Assembly (NCBI RefSeq): GCF_027596085.1
Contig: NC_072472.1
Coordinates: 9,542,219 to 9,606,218 of the forward strand
DNA: 64,000 nucleotides
Direction: 5' to 3'
Source of the DNA: Anoplopoma fimbria
Lineage: Eukaryota; Chordata; Actinopteri; Perciformes; Anoplopomatidae
The position numbers were made by a program, and so were the translations under genes. The first letter of the stretch is position 1; every line of letters starts with the position of its first letter. The notes under the pieces were generated by a model that was given only the letters and a program-made list of their open reading frames with translations, did not search any database and was not told where the DNA came from. Below, piece by piece: positions 12,119 to 26,439 of this stretch.

Positions 12119-14655
12119 TCTTTCTTTCTTTTTTTGTCATGGTCTCATTTTTCATTATTTTATCTACTGCAATATTGTTTGGGCTGCTACATATCCATCA
12201 TACTGTATTTTTTTCACAGAATTTTTGAGAAAGATTTAACATTCTTACAGTTGTGATCCATCTGTGTCACTGTTTAAAAAATATATTTTTGCCTTCTTCA
12301 GATTAGGTTAATTATATGTAAACATGCTTGTTTAAGTTTAAATACATGAATTGCAGGCAAAATCTCCCAGATAGATATCATATTTAAATGTATCTTCAGA
12401 CATACACTCATATTCAACTACGCAAAAAAAGGTTTTCCTTTTAACCTGTTTTACATTTAGACCTCCATGGTTATTGAATTCACTGAGGTTTAAATAGGAG
12501 ATGACTCTTAATTAGCCTTTCGGACTTCCTTCCTCTCCTTCACTGTAAAAATGTAATTGTACCTATTCTGTTGTGCAGATTAACTAAATTTAAACAAACC
12601 TAAACACTTAAACACATACAGCGGCACACAACTTCTAACACTAACTTGCTTCATTCCTGTCCTAAAATGTGTCCCTGTCCCTTTGATTGTCAGTGATTCA
12701 TTATTTATTTTTTTAATAAATCATTCAACAAATATGCGTCACCTTATAAAATGCATATACAGTAAATTAGTGTGAATCACAACTCCTCTGTCATGATCAG
12801 CTTTCTTAAAAAAATGACTTTTCAGAGTCAGCAGAAGTTTCGCTACTTATTATTGCTGCTGTGCTATACAGTACATACATTTAGCTTCATTCATTCTAAA
12901 AAAAGTTGCCTTGCCTCTGAACATAATCCAGGCAGTGATTACATTTGTCATCAGAGTGCACATAGGATTTTTTTTTAAACTTATATATGACAAGTTTTTT
13001 ACGAGTTTAGGAGTAGGATTGGTGCTCTAGTTCCAGTGTTAGGTCCTGGGCAATTTATATTTCCTGTTCCTCCCAAAAGTCTCTTCTGTTTGGGTAGTAC
13101 TTTAGTGTGAACAGCTTTGAAACACAAATCTGGAAACAACTGGCAATCAAGCGCTCGTAATCACTTCTATCAATATTAAGACTTTTAGATGGGAACTTTG
13201 CTTTACGTCGCTGGTTTTTAAACATAATAATAGCAGACTTCTTGACTACACAAAAAGCAAGTGAGATGTGTTGCTTTGTAATCTGCTATTGGTGTAATTT
13301 TATAGTTAATGAGATAAAGAAACTATTTCCTGGGTTTAGTTCCTGAGAGTGTTTGGTCAAACAGGCTCAAACCCTGTCCTGCAATAACTGCTTTTATGGT
13401 TCCTCTCCAGGGGAAGTTTACAGCTCCTCAAACACCCACCCACCCACCCACATACATCACACTTCCTCACCCCTGCTGACCCCTCAACCCTAATGTGTGT
13501 CACTCAAGGTGGTGACAGTCAGAGATGGCGCTGCCGACACGAGGGCGCTCAAGCGATAAGCATTTGTCTTTTCCCTCCTGCTTTTTCTCTTCTGTGCCTC
13601 TCTCTCTCTCTCTCTTCCTCTGTGGCCTTTGCAGCCTGTTGCTATATGACCCATTGACCCATGACTCGATTGGTCTCTGACAGCCATCAAAGCACTTTCT
13701 TATTTCACAATGACAGCTACAGGACAATATGTATATGACTTGGATATTTTAAGAATAGAACAAGGACGTAGGTTAAAAAACAAAGAGCATCTGGGTGTTC
13801 TGATTTCATATGGCACTGCTTTTTAAAGGTATAACCTAGAATTTAGTTGACCATCTGAAATTGGTTCCTGGTCACATTATACTCTTTGCCATGCGTTTGT
13901 TATGTTAAACGGTTAAGGAACTTTCTCAGCCCATCATGACTGAAATTACAGGTCTATAATGAGAAGGAGGAGAAGCTTAATATTAAGGTTCCAAAGTCTT
14001 GAACCTTTCGTCCAGTGAATCAAATGGCTTCTTCAAATAAATCCACATCTCCTGAACTTACCTTACTTTTCTCAGAATCCTTTCATGAAGCCGTCTTACA
14101 ATAACCGGGAAATTCACATTTTTGCCGCAGCCCACATCTCTGCGAAATGCTTATCTGCATAATTTCAAAACCTTCTTACCACAGATGTCTTTGTGTTATA
14201 TTTAGCTCTCTGGTGTAGCAACACTGTCAGCCGTCTATAACTGACACAGGAAACTGAAAAAATAAGTTTCCGAGGTGAGGAAAGTGGAAACAAAACCCTT
14301 TTTCACTATGTTCGTGGGACAGATTTGTTCATGAATTATGGTGTTGCAACATGTGCAGAGGCTGTAAGATGAAAGTCTTTAAAAAAAGATATTGCGGTCG
14401 AAACTAAAAGGTTATCTGTAAATGATCATGTTGGATATGGTTTGGAAATGTACTTTTTGTCAGACTAACAAAAAACTTGATGGGTGCCGTTTGACTCATC
14501 TTTTCCCCACAAAATGACTGTGATGAATGTATGTTAATGTTAAAATCTTAATATTCTCTTCCTAAAGACAAAGAAAAGCACTTGTATTCATTTTAATTTT
14601 GATTCCTTTACTTTTCTCCACCAGCTGAGTTATTACTCATCTCACATGGACAAAT

Positions 14656-14774
<119 letters not shown>

Positions 14775-16375
14775 TGGTGTCTCAGTGTGCACTCAGGATG
14801 TTTTCACAGCGCTCACTTTTGACGGGGTGATTTACATCCTCTTAGACCTTCTTATAGAGGAGCACATACACACAAACACACACTCTACAGACCAAAGAGC
14901 GGAAGACATCCTCAGCAAGAAAACAGGTTGATGATCAAACCAGTTTAACAGAGACCTTATGATGTTTGTATAGAGATCTTGTCCCAGAAATCTGTTTCAC
15001 ATACTCAACCCTGACAGCACTTCCGCTGAACTCTGAATGTGAGGGTGATGGATATTTCAGAAGTTAGTGGGGTCCTGTCATACAAACATTCTGCTTCTTT
15101 AAAGACTAGCTTCCTGACTCAAGAATATTTCGCTTTGGTAGCACCGCAATACATTTCAAAAGGACACCTTGACATATCATGAGCAGTAAACTTCTGAGTT
15201 TAGTTGTTTCAGGAATGCATCACCATCAGTGGTATTAACAGCTGCAAAGGTTAATATTTAAAGTGTTAGCCACTAATAAAGTTCGATAGGTTTCCATTTC
15301 CTCCTTCATTGTCATAATTGCTGGTTGGAAACAGTGGGCATACATTATACAGATGCTAACTAGCTTGTAGGTGTTTCTAAAATGATATGTAGTACAAATA
15401 CATAGTTTGATATACATCTCAACCTTCTCTGGCTTCTCATTTCATTTCCATGTTGTCAAGTGGTGGTGTGAATTTGAGTCAGAATGTCTTTTTCTGTTTT
15501 CAAGAGCATGTGGGGAACTCACTAAAGTTATTTTATAGAATTGACAATGACTTCGTTTTTGGAACCCTGTCAATACAATTTTCTGTATCCAAAAGAATAG
15601 CAATGCACTAGCAAGTTGAGAAACTCAGCATCACAGAATTGAACCTTTTGTCCATGAGATGCAACGTGTTTATTTTTTCTCAAGCTCTCTTTTTTCATGC
15701 TCCACACAAATATTTCTGGCACTTTTAATGGATGCAACACTGTGAATGCCTTCAAGGAGAAACTGAAAGTTTGCGCCATTAGGCCAATTTGAACAATTTT
15801 GGCTTCAAATGACGCGTCAAACAACTTGTTTGTTTTAAGTTTACTCGAGATTTTACAATAAGTAGTTAATTTGGGGCCATCCATCAAGGCACTCACCTAC
15901 TGTAGCAGTTACGCACACAGACTTTGGCGTCCGGACCATGCTTCTCTTTTGGGTATTTGTTTGGAGCAAACGATCAGCACATTGTCATGCAGGGATATAC
16001 AGGAAATGTGGCTTATTGGTTGCAATTTGGAAGATCCTCACGTTACCTCCTTCGCAAGCCTCTGACTTTAGGCCAAATATAATGCATGGACGTGTCCTGT
16101 TAATGCATAGACATGTCCAAAGGGCCCTCTGTGCACACCACCGACTGTATGAATGGCAATGACCAGCATTTGGACCTGTAGTGTAACACTGTCCGTTAGA
16201 AGTGTGTGTCAAAGAAAGAAGGTCCATTGCATGTATATGTGTGTGAGTGTATGTGTCTCTTTATTCTTGTGTGAAAGTGTGCCTCTGCATACTTGTTTCT
16301 ATTCACATTACTCCTGCTCTCCAACAACCGATCTCTGTTTTACCCACTTTCTCCCCCTGTTGTTCTCCTGCTCAG

Positions 16376-16576
16376 GTGAAAGGGATCCTGGGAACAGCCA
16401 GGTTCCAGCTTCCCAAAAGCCTCTCTCAGTGCTCGCGGCTCACAATGGAACAAAGATTGTCTCAGTGTTGGGATGCTTATGGGAAACCCAACCCACACTG
16501 TGTGTTTGACAACTGGGAACCAACAGGAGAAGAGAGGAAAGGATACATCTGCCTTAAATGCCTGGTAGATTTTTAA
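16376..16576 (+). CDS. Unassigned 66-codon candidate terminal exon
   Basis: A strong acceptor (cctgttgttctcctgctcag) is followed by 66 open codons and a TAA. The peptide (VKGILGTARFQLPKS...CWDAYGKPNPHCVFDNWEPT...YICLKCLVDF) has five cysteines and ordinary codon use. No family is recognised, and no partner exon with a matching donor was found nearby. Lone exon-like signals of this length can arise by chance in 64 kb. Confidence 0.15.
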   Translation: MKGILGTARFQLPKSLSQCSRLTMEQRLSQCWDAYGKPNPHCVFDNWEPTGEERKGYICLKCLVDF

Positions 16577-17724
16577 ATCTTTGGTTTGAGTCTGGTACAC
16601 TTACACATGATAATCTGTTGATCATGGTAAAGTAAGTTAGGGTTAAGGGGTGTCTCCGGCTGATCAAATATACCTCTACAGTAACTTATTGACCAGTCAG
16701 TAGGAGCCACTACAATTCAAAATTAGTCCGTGCAGTGGTGGGCAGGTTACTCCTGTTCTGCCTAGGGAGTGGTTTTGTCTTGCCTTCTTCCTCAAGGACA
16801 TTGAGGATCAGGGTGAGCTGCAACAGCATACCTACTGTACTGGTGGGGATTCTAAGTCTTGCTAAAGGACACTTCAGGAAATTTGCAAGAGTGCTGAATT
16901 TAGCTCGATATAACATATGTACCATATGAGTACAAATATGTTTGACTGAGCATGTAATGGAGAGAAAGCTCTGTTTTTTAAAGTCTCGCTGTGCTAAGCT
17001 CTGGGTAATTTTTGTAGCATATACCGGAATCTCTGTGGGTTTGAATTGGTTTTCAGTCCCACGTTCCTGTTCGCACTTTTAGCTATCAGCTTAATTTCAG
17101 GTACTGATTCCTTTCAGACACGTATGAGCTATGTCTAGTTACTGATGATGCCATTTGATCCTTTTGTGCTGCTTTCCACCAATGGAGGCTTTATTGTGAA
17201 TCGGATGTAGGTAGCAGAAACAGACTTAAAAGGGCTGTAGGACTAGAGTATGGTGAAAGTCTTGCTCTTGTCTTGTTCTTGTTCAGTGTGTTTTATGATG
17301 CTCCACCACTCGAAAACATCTTCCAGCTTAAACTAGTGCCACATACAGCTGTGCGAATCTCTGCACTTCCTGGTTGTTGCCTGTTGACAGTGGCAGGTTG
17401 GAACATTTTTAAATATTTGGTTTGTTTTGCCTCTGATTTTGAAGTTCCCCTTAAGTTCCAACATTGGCCTTCAATTTTTCACATCTAGCTGATAGCTTGT
17501 AAACACCAAGCATATCTATTTAACACACAAGGCGAATAATTAAATTCTAAGGGCCAGTAATCTACTTTTCCATGTGCTACATGTGCTGTTTGTACCATTG
17601 TTAAACCTGTCTGTTATCTACACTGCATTTTGCCTGCATAAACTGAAATGAGCTGTTAAACTGTGTGCTCTCGGTTATACACGAGAGCAGAGGATAAACC
17701 TTAGATAGACACTATTGTCTATTT

Positions 17725-17850
17725 CTCTGGACTCGGTCTTGACTTGGTCTGGACTGCCTTTTGACTTAGTCATTTCTCTGACTTGACTGGAACTGGTGAT
17801 GGACCTGACTTGGACTTGATTAAGTAGGTCTTGACTACAGCCTGATACTA
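17725..17850 (+). repeat. Degenerate GACTTGGTCTTG tandem-like repeat, family B, copy 1
   Basis: Repeated short units built on GACTTGGTCT / GACTTGACTGG / GACTTGGACTTG end in GTCTTGACTACAGCC. This resembles a teleost dispersed repeat whose 3' end reads GACTACAACACTGG. A second copy lies at 61035-61135. Confidence 0.5.
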
Positions 17851-19383
17851 GTATACCATAGTGTATATGTGCCGTACCATACCATAATATATAGAGTTCT
17901 TTTACTTAACTATCGGTCCAAAGCCAAGAGAGAAGTAGAGAATAAGCCGAGTCTACCAGACTTGAAGAACATATTGCAAGAAAGCCACAGTGTCAAACCT
18001 TTCTATTCTTTTAACAGAAACCCTTCCATATCAAAGATCAAGAAAATCGAGAGAAAACAGATGGTACAGTAAGAGTGAACAGGAACCATGGGTGAAAGAA
18101 AACAGGTGGCGAAAAACAGTATTCACAGAGTGTGACACCACAACAGAGGCTCCAATGGTAAACATGTGGGGTTGTTTGGGGCCTACTGGTTGCCCCTACT
18201 CCCTGGTTTCGGGTAAGAAGCTAGGCTTGTCCAGTATCTCTGTACTTTGTCCGGACCTCAATGGTGGATAACGCCATGCTTGCCAGCGCACATTTCCTAA
18301 TGCCTGAATATCATTAGCCAGAATCTCAATTTCCTGGCTTCAACCATTATTGCAAAAAATTCATGTAAATGTACCAAATTGGACTGTCTCCCTGTCATCC
18401 ATGAGGTTTATCTGTCTGTCTGTCTGTCGGTCTGCGTGGGTGTGGCCATGCCTGTCTGAAGTTTCTGGGGCTTAGAGCGGCGCATTGTACAAAGTGACAA
18501 CCCCATCAAAGAGACCGGGCCCGCATAAAAGGACGTTTTATGACTCTGCCCTTCAAAAGAACAGTTTGAGGAGTTCAAAGCACACACACAGGGAGAGTCA
18601 GACTGTGGATGGAAAGTTCAGCGCAAAACCAAGTGAGACAGAAAGGATGGAAGAGAGACAGAGAGACAGAGAGAGAGAGAACATAAAAGGCAAAGAGAGG
18701 AAAACCCTCAAAAGCCATTTGATATCTCTCATCAAAGAGCGATACTAACCTGCCTCACTTTGCATTTCCAGCTCGACGCTAAATCTTGAACATGAGGTTG
18801 TCGTTCTCTCCACGGCAGACACACATCAAGCCCAGCCGTGGTGTTTGATCGATACCAGTTTGCACGTGTGTTTTTTAGGGCACACACCTTCCAGCCACAT
18901 GCTGGGGATTTTCTTCAGAAGACAGGAAATGTCATTTTGTGATTTACAGTGAGGTATTGATGGATTGTTAAAATAGGAACAATGGTCAATGCTGATGGAC
19001 TGCCCTTTAGTACACCTTTCCGCTGTAGTTCAAAGATTTAAAAGCCTCAGCTGGCTGGTCTGTCACGAAGGCAGACACCTTCAGTGTTTCTAATTAATGG
19101 CTGCAAATCAAAGCTCTCCAGCTGCGTTTTCTCTCAAAAATTCTTTGAATCCACCAAAATTCCTGAATATGGTTCATGCGCAGATATATTTTAACGACAA
19201 TGTGATTCTTTTGTAATCATCAAGACATTAAGCATTTCGTCAATTATCTTGAATGTTTATTTTCATGGCAGTAGCTAATGCAGGAGCAGTTATGTCATTA
19301 TCTCATTTTGGAACTTCAGTCTTCATATTCTTGTTTGTGTTTGTGTGTCTACTTCTCTATTTGTTTGCTTTTTGTGCCTACAG

Positions 19384-19555
19384 GCGGTTTGTAGTTTGAA
19401 TCCGAAGTTGTGGGTGTTTGTTAAGCCAAGTCATTTTGCAGTAATGATACCTGCAAAACGGAATTGTAAAAAGATTTACCTTTCAATGAACCGTGGCATC
19501 GCTATAAGATACAGTCCTGCAAATTATTTGATGAGGAGCAAGAGACAAAGAAGAG
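19384..19555 (+). other. Unassigned 172-nt exon-like segment
   Basis: An acceptor (tttgctttttgtgcctacag) and a donor (AAGAG|gtaatt) enclose 57 open codons starting AVCSLNPKLWVFVKPSHF and ending in the basic stretch RSKRQRRG. No family is recognised. It could be a non-coding RNA exon or chance. Confidence 0.12.
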
Positions 19556-21203
19556 GTAATTATCTGAGCTTAGGTCTGCTTGACCATTAAGTAGGCTGCC
19601 TAATTTAATGAATATAAATCAGTGCTTTGGCTTCTTATGATATATAAATATCAATCATTACTATCAATCAATATATGTAGCTTAAATGCATTAAAAATGG
19701 TTGTTTTTCTTCTCTTATGTGCAAAACAAAACTTAACTCAAACCGTGACCCAAAAACCACAAAGCAAACTGAACTGTGGGCTTTGTAGAACCTTTGCACC
19801 ACTACTACTTACCGTCATGCACTCTAAATTTGCTTCAAAGTAGTGGGTATATATTGTTTTTGCTGCAACTCAACTGATTTGATATATAAGATCCAACATT
19901 GAAATGGTTCAAGATTAGTCCATTGATTTGAATTTTTTTCCATATCTGAGTAAACACTGTACTATACTAAATGCAGGCAGCCTAAACACTCTATTGCATT
20001 ACCATAATAAGTAATTTCTTTAAACCCTTGTTCAGGCAATGTTTATACTTTTATGCAAAGATGCTCATCCCACTTCGAATTACCTAACATACAACATACA
20101 TATTAAAAGCAAAACACATGGCAGTGCATATGTTATCTGATAGTATATAAGATATGCACGTAACAAATTAAACATATACCACTTTTAAATGTTGATTTTA
20201 GGCCTCTCATACAATATGAGTTCAGTCATGTGTTGTTTCACGACAAGTAGTACCCCTGATTTAATTTCAGCACGTAACTATTAGCTTCTTTCATTTGTTC
20301 ATTTGTCTTTCAGTCTTACCCTCTGGCTGGCTGCTATCATGGCCACCTTCAACTACAGTTGCCGTGTTTGTTTCACTTCTCTTTGAAACATTTTGTACCT
20401 TGAATTCAGTCTGTGCTGTCGTTTAACATGTAGTCACTTGTGTGCTGGTAAAAGACATGTAGAATAAACTGCAGTATAGAGAACTGATCAACACAATGAA
20501 ACAAAGAAAGAGAGAGCGATTGGAGACAGACGGCAGGTAAGCTGAAAAGCTTTGAAGAGATAAGTGGATTCTGAAAAAACCCTGGCTCATTCATTATTCA
20601 TCATGGAGAAAAAATGTTGCCTTCCTTATTGAATCACAATGTCACACAGATGGTCACTTTCCCCAGATGATTGTAAGAGTAACAGTGACTACAGTGCTAT
20701 AATGAAACAACTAATACTGATTTGCACATATTAGGTCAGACACAGCCAAGTCAACATCTGTGTATGTAAAGCAGATGTAAAGTGAAAGTGTTCCTTACAT
20801 AGATCATGTTTGTAAGACTTGGAAAGCAAGTCAAATCTTAATTTCTTTGCAGGTATGTGTGTGTAACAGGGTGTGTTGCACTGGTGGTGGTGATTAGAGG
20901 TGGAGGTGTGGGGGTATGCTGTTGGAGGTGGCAACCATACCCTAACCTCCCTCACTAATCCCCCAGTAACAAAGGCCTGCTTCTCTGCTCTGCTGGACTC
21001 TGAGCCCTGTCGGACTCTGCCTCGGCCTCCAGGCCCAAAAACCTGCTGTTTACAATTTCCCTATTCCTGCTTTAAATGTTGCTTCGCTCCAAGAGAACAA
21101 AAAAGGGTGGGGTGGGGGGTTAGAGAGATGGAGGGAAAGGCAGAGAGGCCACAAAGGTGCTGTTTTGTCCGACATGGACAAGGGAGCTATTACACTAGAG
21201 ATG

Positions 21204-21304
21204 GAGGAAGGAAGGAAGGAAGGAAGGAAGGAAGGAAGGAAGAGAGATTCAGGGAAGGGGGGGAAGGGTGGAAGAGGAGGAGGAGGAGGAGGAGGAGGAG
21301 GAGA
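21204..21304 (+). repeat. (GGAA)n and (GGA)n tracts
   Basis: A perfect GGAA tetranucleotide run (about 21204-21242) is followed by a purine spacer and a GGA trinucleotide run (about 21273-21303). (GGAA)n arrays can bind ETS factors in vertebrates, but no role is shown here. Confidence 0.93.
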
Positions 21305-23089
21305 AAGAAGAGGAGAGGGTCCCATTGGGGATTAGCCAGCCAGCTGCTCCCTCAGGGACCAGACATAAGAGGCATTTTTATTCTGACAGGAAGAGGGTCT
21401 CCAAAGAGCAGTGAAGATGAGACAGGAAGACTAACCGCAGAAGGACAAACTTAAATAAAAAAAGCAGACGAGGAATTACAGAAGGACAAATGCAAAAAAA
21501 AGAAGACACAGAGAAATAAAGGAACTACAGTAAAAAATGGGGAGGTCATTTAAGTTGAATATTCTCTTAGCAAGCGCAATGAACCACCAAAGTTATGATT
21601 CCATTAAAATGTTGCACAAGTTTGACACGAATTTCTGAATTTTCAGCATATCATATAAATTGTGTTCGCAGATACAACTATATTGTATTCTCTTATGTTC
21701 CTCATGATGTGATTAATGAATCAAGCATCACTGGCTTTGAGACATTATAGCATATCAGTGCTACATTTGCGTTTTTGTTTCCAATCCTGTCATGATTTTT
21801 CAGCAACTATAGGCCTTCATTTAGACTCGGACGAGATGCTCCGAATGAAGGTTTACTTACTCCCCAGACACCCTTCCTCTTTTTATTCTCGATTTTTTTT
21901 CAAGCTGCAAGTACTACTATGTCAAAGTGTATTCCAAAATATGTTTTTTTGTTTATTTTCACACAAAAATGATAAAGATTGAGCTCATCCCTTTTGGCTG
22001 CTGTTCATTTTTGCCGAGTGGAGATTTGCAGGACTTTTAAAACTCTCGCTTTCTGACTAACTATGACACTACCATATCTAAATAAATCCCGAACAGCCCT
22101 TTTGAACTGTGTTTGCACAAATCATTTAGTCGTGCTGAAGGCTTCACATGTATATGGCAGAGAAATGTGTCTCCATGGACCACGGAGACAGTGTGAGTGT
22201 GGTGGTGGTTTACAGCCCACAGAAGCTGTACATCTTTTTACAATGAGACAGGATTGATATGGCCATCAGCTCGATGAGACAGCAGACAGCTCAGACGTAC
22301 GTTCCGCCATTCGTGTGGCACGAGACTTGAAGCTATCCAACAGGAAATATTTACACAGCCCACGAAGAGTCGTCAAAAGTTGATCGAAATTTCAAAAACC
22401 CCTGAAGAGAAACTTGCGAGGCCAGAGGGAGAAAGAGGACGCAGAGAGAGTTTTTCCTTCCTTCTTTCTCCTCTGCCTCTCTTTCTCCATATGGCAGCCA
22501 TTTGTCTGGAGGAGGTCTGTCAGACATAAATAATAGGTTATGAAAAAACAGTAGGAGGGAGGGGTACGCTTGCTTTTTTTCCTGAGGGAAGGGATCTCCA
22601 GAGGCCCGGTGTCCTTCACGGCAAAACGAGGAGAAGGCGAGACGGAGAGAGAGAAAGAGGGAGATGGATTGAAGGAGAGATTGGAGGAGAGAGAGGGTGT
22701 AGGAAATACAGACTCCTAGAGAGGGAAGTGGTCAGTGTGTTTGGTGGAGAAACAGAGTGACTTCCACTTATCATTTTTCATTTTTGTGGCTTTTTACTTA
22801 AATACATCTGTCTTGAGCTATGGCCCTCATGACACTGCGGTCGTTGCATTAGAACAAGATGAAGTTTGATGAATTGCCCGGTCAGGGGCGGCAGGAAGAC
22901 AACAAGCCAGGAGGAAGAGAAAGTGAAGGAAAGACAGAGAGGTGGAGTGAAAGGGTGATGGAGTGCAAGGCAAGGAACATTAAGGCCTTCTCGAGTTTGT
23001 GCGCGCTGATTTTCATCTGAAACCAATTAGTTCCGAACCACGAAGACAACACCAAGCCTAGTTTTTAAAAACATCCTCTCTTTTCTCTC

Positions 23090-23120
23090 CCCATCCCCCC
23101 CCCCCCCCCTCCCCCTCCCA
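23090..23120 (+). repeat. Poly-C run
   Basis: About 16 consecutive C residues with flanking CCCT blocks. Followed at 23174-23210 by alternating purine-pyrimidine palindromes (TGCATGCATGCA, GTGCACGTGCAC) that could adopt Z-DNA. Confidence 0.85.
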
Positions 23121-23372
23121 TCCATTCGTGTGTCAGGCTCTGCAGCTCTCCGCTCGGTCTAGACTCCTGTGTGTGCATGCATGCAAGCATGTGTGTGCGT
23201 GCACGTGCACTTAAAGGCATCGTGATTAACATTCGCCCCAATTCGCTGAGGGACACGCATTCTAAGCCCTTCCTTCCTGCTCCGAGTGGAATTCTCATTA
23301 GCTGATAACTACTTTTCAAGAGACTGCTGCATTCCTCTGCTGGATACCAGGGGCCTTACAGGACTCCTCCTG

Positions 23373-23490
<118 letters not shown>

Positions 23491-25239
23491 TGCATGCACA
23501 AAGCCACAGATACAAACAAGAATTGGCACACTTATTGGCACACACAGGCAGAGACACAAATGGTTACACTTGTTACACATTTGTTTTTATTTTTTATTCA
23601 AAGATCTTCATTGCCGAGTTTCGCCAAACCCTCTTTACTTCAGTCGTAACCCCAAAAGTTTCCACAAACACAGACAGGTACACGGGCACTGACAATATCT
23701 GATATGTTCCAGAGTAATTCTGTCTTCCTGCGCTACAGGAAGAGAGCACTTTTCCTTATTAGATTCTCACCAGAAGTTTATGGTATCTGTTAGCATTGAA
23801 ACCAAATGCTCTCCAGCATCTCTCACTCACTTTCCAGGACTATGAGGCTGCCAAGCAGACCAGGTGGGGGGACAGAGAGAGAGACAGAGAGGAGAGGGGG
23901 GTGAATAGAGGCAGACAGAGGAGAGACAGGGACACCTGGTGCTCAGTTTTCTCATCATCATCACACCTCATTTGGTTTCATCTGATTTTGAACTTTGGGG
24001 AGAGCCGTATGAGATATCGACTAAATTCAAAGGAAACTGACATTTAAAATGCCCTCGGGGGCTTGAAACCTGTTGATGCCGTAAAGAAGTATGGTCATGA
24101 ATGGTGACATGGAAGACAAGAAAAAGAAAGTATAAGAAAGGATGTGGCGAACAACATTTAAGCAAAAAGAGAAAGACAAATGAGTTGGGTCCTAAACCAG
24201 CCGTGTCTGGCCAGAGTGTAAATGTGCAGAAGGTGCTCGGTGAGAGATTAGTCAACAAATGACCATCTGTCTCATATTCTTCTCGCTCTGCATATTTAAA
24301 CTCACCTCCTTTGCCCCGCCATCTGCCGTTTTGCTTACGGAAACCTCTGCATGGCCGGTTTTGTTTTACAACATTCAATTCTCCAACAAACCCCGAGATT
24401 TGTCTTGTGCTCAAAGTGCACCACACACTCGATACCTCATGTCAACACACGGGGCTATTAATTTATAATGTGTAATGCAGAGTGGCCTGGTTATTACAGA
24501 GACTGAAGGGGAAAGTCTCTGAGGTAATGGAGAAACAGAGAATTAGGTGAAAGAGGGTGAGAGTGGAGGTTTGGTGTCTTCAGACAAATAACTTACAAAT
24601 TACTTAACAATAAACTTAAAAGAAGAAACCGCAATAAAAGCATAATTTTAACAACACACAACAGGACTTACGGTCGGGTGCAGGGATGCAGCAGAAACAA
24701 TACCTCCGTGACAACAAATAGTAATATAAAAAAAGGTTTTAACCATGCAACATGGCTTTAAGTCAATGTCGGTTGGTCCTTCGGCCCAGCACTTTGTTCA
24801 AGCCTGAAAAATCTCAACAACCTTTTTTAAGGACATTCATCTCCCACTCTTCGCCTGAATGCTTTCTTAAAACATCTCAAAATAGTTTGCAAAACTTGAT
24901 AAAAAAACGAGCTATGACATAATACCCTGTTGAAAATGTGTGCTTGTTTGACCTGACATGTAACTGCACTCCCTTATTTCCTCTCTTTCAAAGGCTCTCT
25001 GTGTGTAAATCCTCCCTTCAACTTTAAAGAAAGCTGAAAAGTAAAACTATTGTGTCTTTGCCTGTAAGTCACAATCTGCCTCTGTAGATCCCTGTTGTCT
25101 ACCTGTAGGACTGATGAAGGCCAGTATAGCTCTGTTATAGGCCAGTGTTGCCACCCACTTAGCTCTCATTCAGTCATTTGTCTGGCTCCATCCCCTCTCC
25201 GGGAACACTTCCCCTCAGCCTGTAAAATGATCACCGGAT

Positions 25240-25440
25240 GGCTACTTGATTTCCCTCTCTTTTTCCCTGTCTACTCTCCTTTCCTCCCTTCCTCTCATCT
25301 CCTCTTATTTTCACTATTCTCGACTCCTTTACTGCTCTCCAGCTCACCCACCCTGACATATAACCTTAATTCTCTTAGTCCTCCCTCTCCTTTTCTCCTC
25401 CATCATTTTGCCTTTTCTTCCGTTGCTCTTTTCCTCCCCT
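25240..25440 (+). repeat. Polypyrimidine-rich tract
   Basis: About 200 bp dominated by TCC, TCT and CTTT blocks on the plus strand. Low complexity, no gene. Confidence 0.7.
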
Positions 25441-25799
25441 AAAATGGATGCTGCTCCCCTGGGAGTGGTCAGCAGAGAGCAGGGGAAGGAGGAGGCACTC
25501 ACTGTAGAGCCAGCGCTGGTGCCTAAACACCGATGCTCCTGTAAAAGAAGGCTGTTAATTCATGATGGTATTAAGTGTTGGCAGTTAAGGGCTGATGAGA
25601 GAGGCTCTGAAACAATTTCCTGTCTCTTAATTAAAACTGATTAACACAGTGTTGTAATCAACTGGATTACATCTGAGTCATAATACATATTTATTTATCT
25701 CTATGTCCTTTGAAATACTCACCTTCTACCATTTTGTCATTATTATAACTCTAATTATTAATTTTGTATCACTTTGACTTTCCTGTTTATGTCTTATTT

Positions 25800-25832
25800 A
25801 TGTGTATTATAAAATAAGTTTATAATACACAT
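25800..25832. repeat. Perfect 14-bp stem, 5-nt loop hairpin
   Basis: ATGTGTATTATAAA and TTTATAATACACAT flank the loop ATAAG. AT-rich, in gene-free DNA, without flanking repeats. Confidence 0.8.
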
Positions 25833-26317
25833 GATAGAGTATTTATAGGTCACTTACTATTTATTGTCAACCAAGGTGGCTATGACATTTGACCATTTAC
25901 AGTTCATATTTCCATATCAGTGCTTGACAGAGGGGCACTTCATTAAAGTCCTAAAACCACTACCATCCATCGCGTGCTGGGTCATCGGAGCTGGAACATA
26001 TCCAGCATACCTGAGTGCCTAACAAAACTACCCAGTGATACCTGAAAAAGCCACAGGCCTGTGTCTGAGTTTGGTCCAGTTGTAAAGAGTGCAGGAATTT
26101 AGGCATTTGCTCTGATCAGGTAAATCTTTTATGGAAGCTTGTTTGTGGTTTTTGCCAGCACTCAGGCAGCGGTTTATGGAAGGAAGTGCACCTTCTATAA
26201 TTTATGTTCTAAACTAACTATAAAAGTGTGTTTCCAATGCTCACGCTTTTTGATTTAAACAGAAATCTACCTCTGTTGGGATAGGATGTTCAGTATAAAC
26301 TTTTTTTAATGTTGTAA

Positions 26318-26439
<122 letters not shown>

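Noticed and set aside
20900..21454. 184-codon frame on the plus strand
   Set aside because: Much of it reads through GGAA and GGA simple repeats, and the remainder has no family resemblance or matching splice structure.
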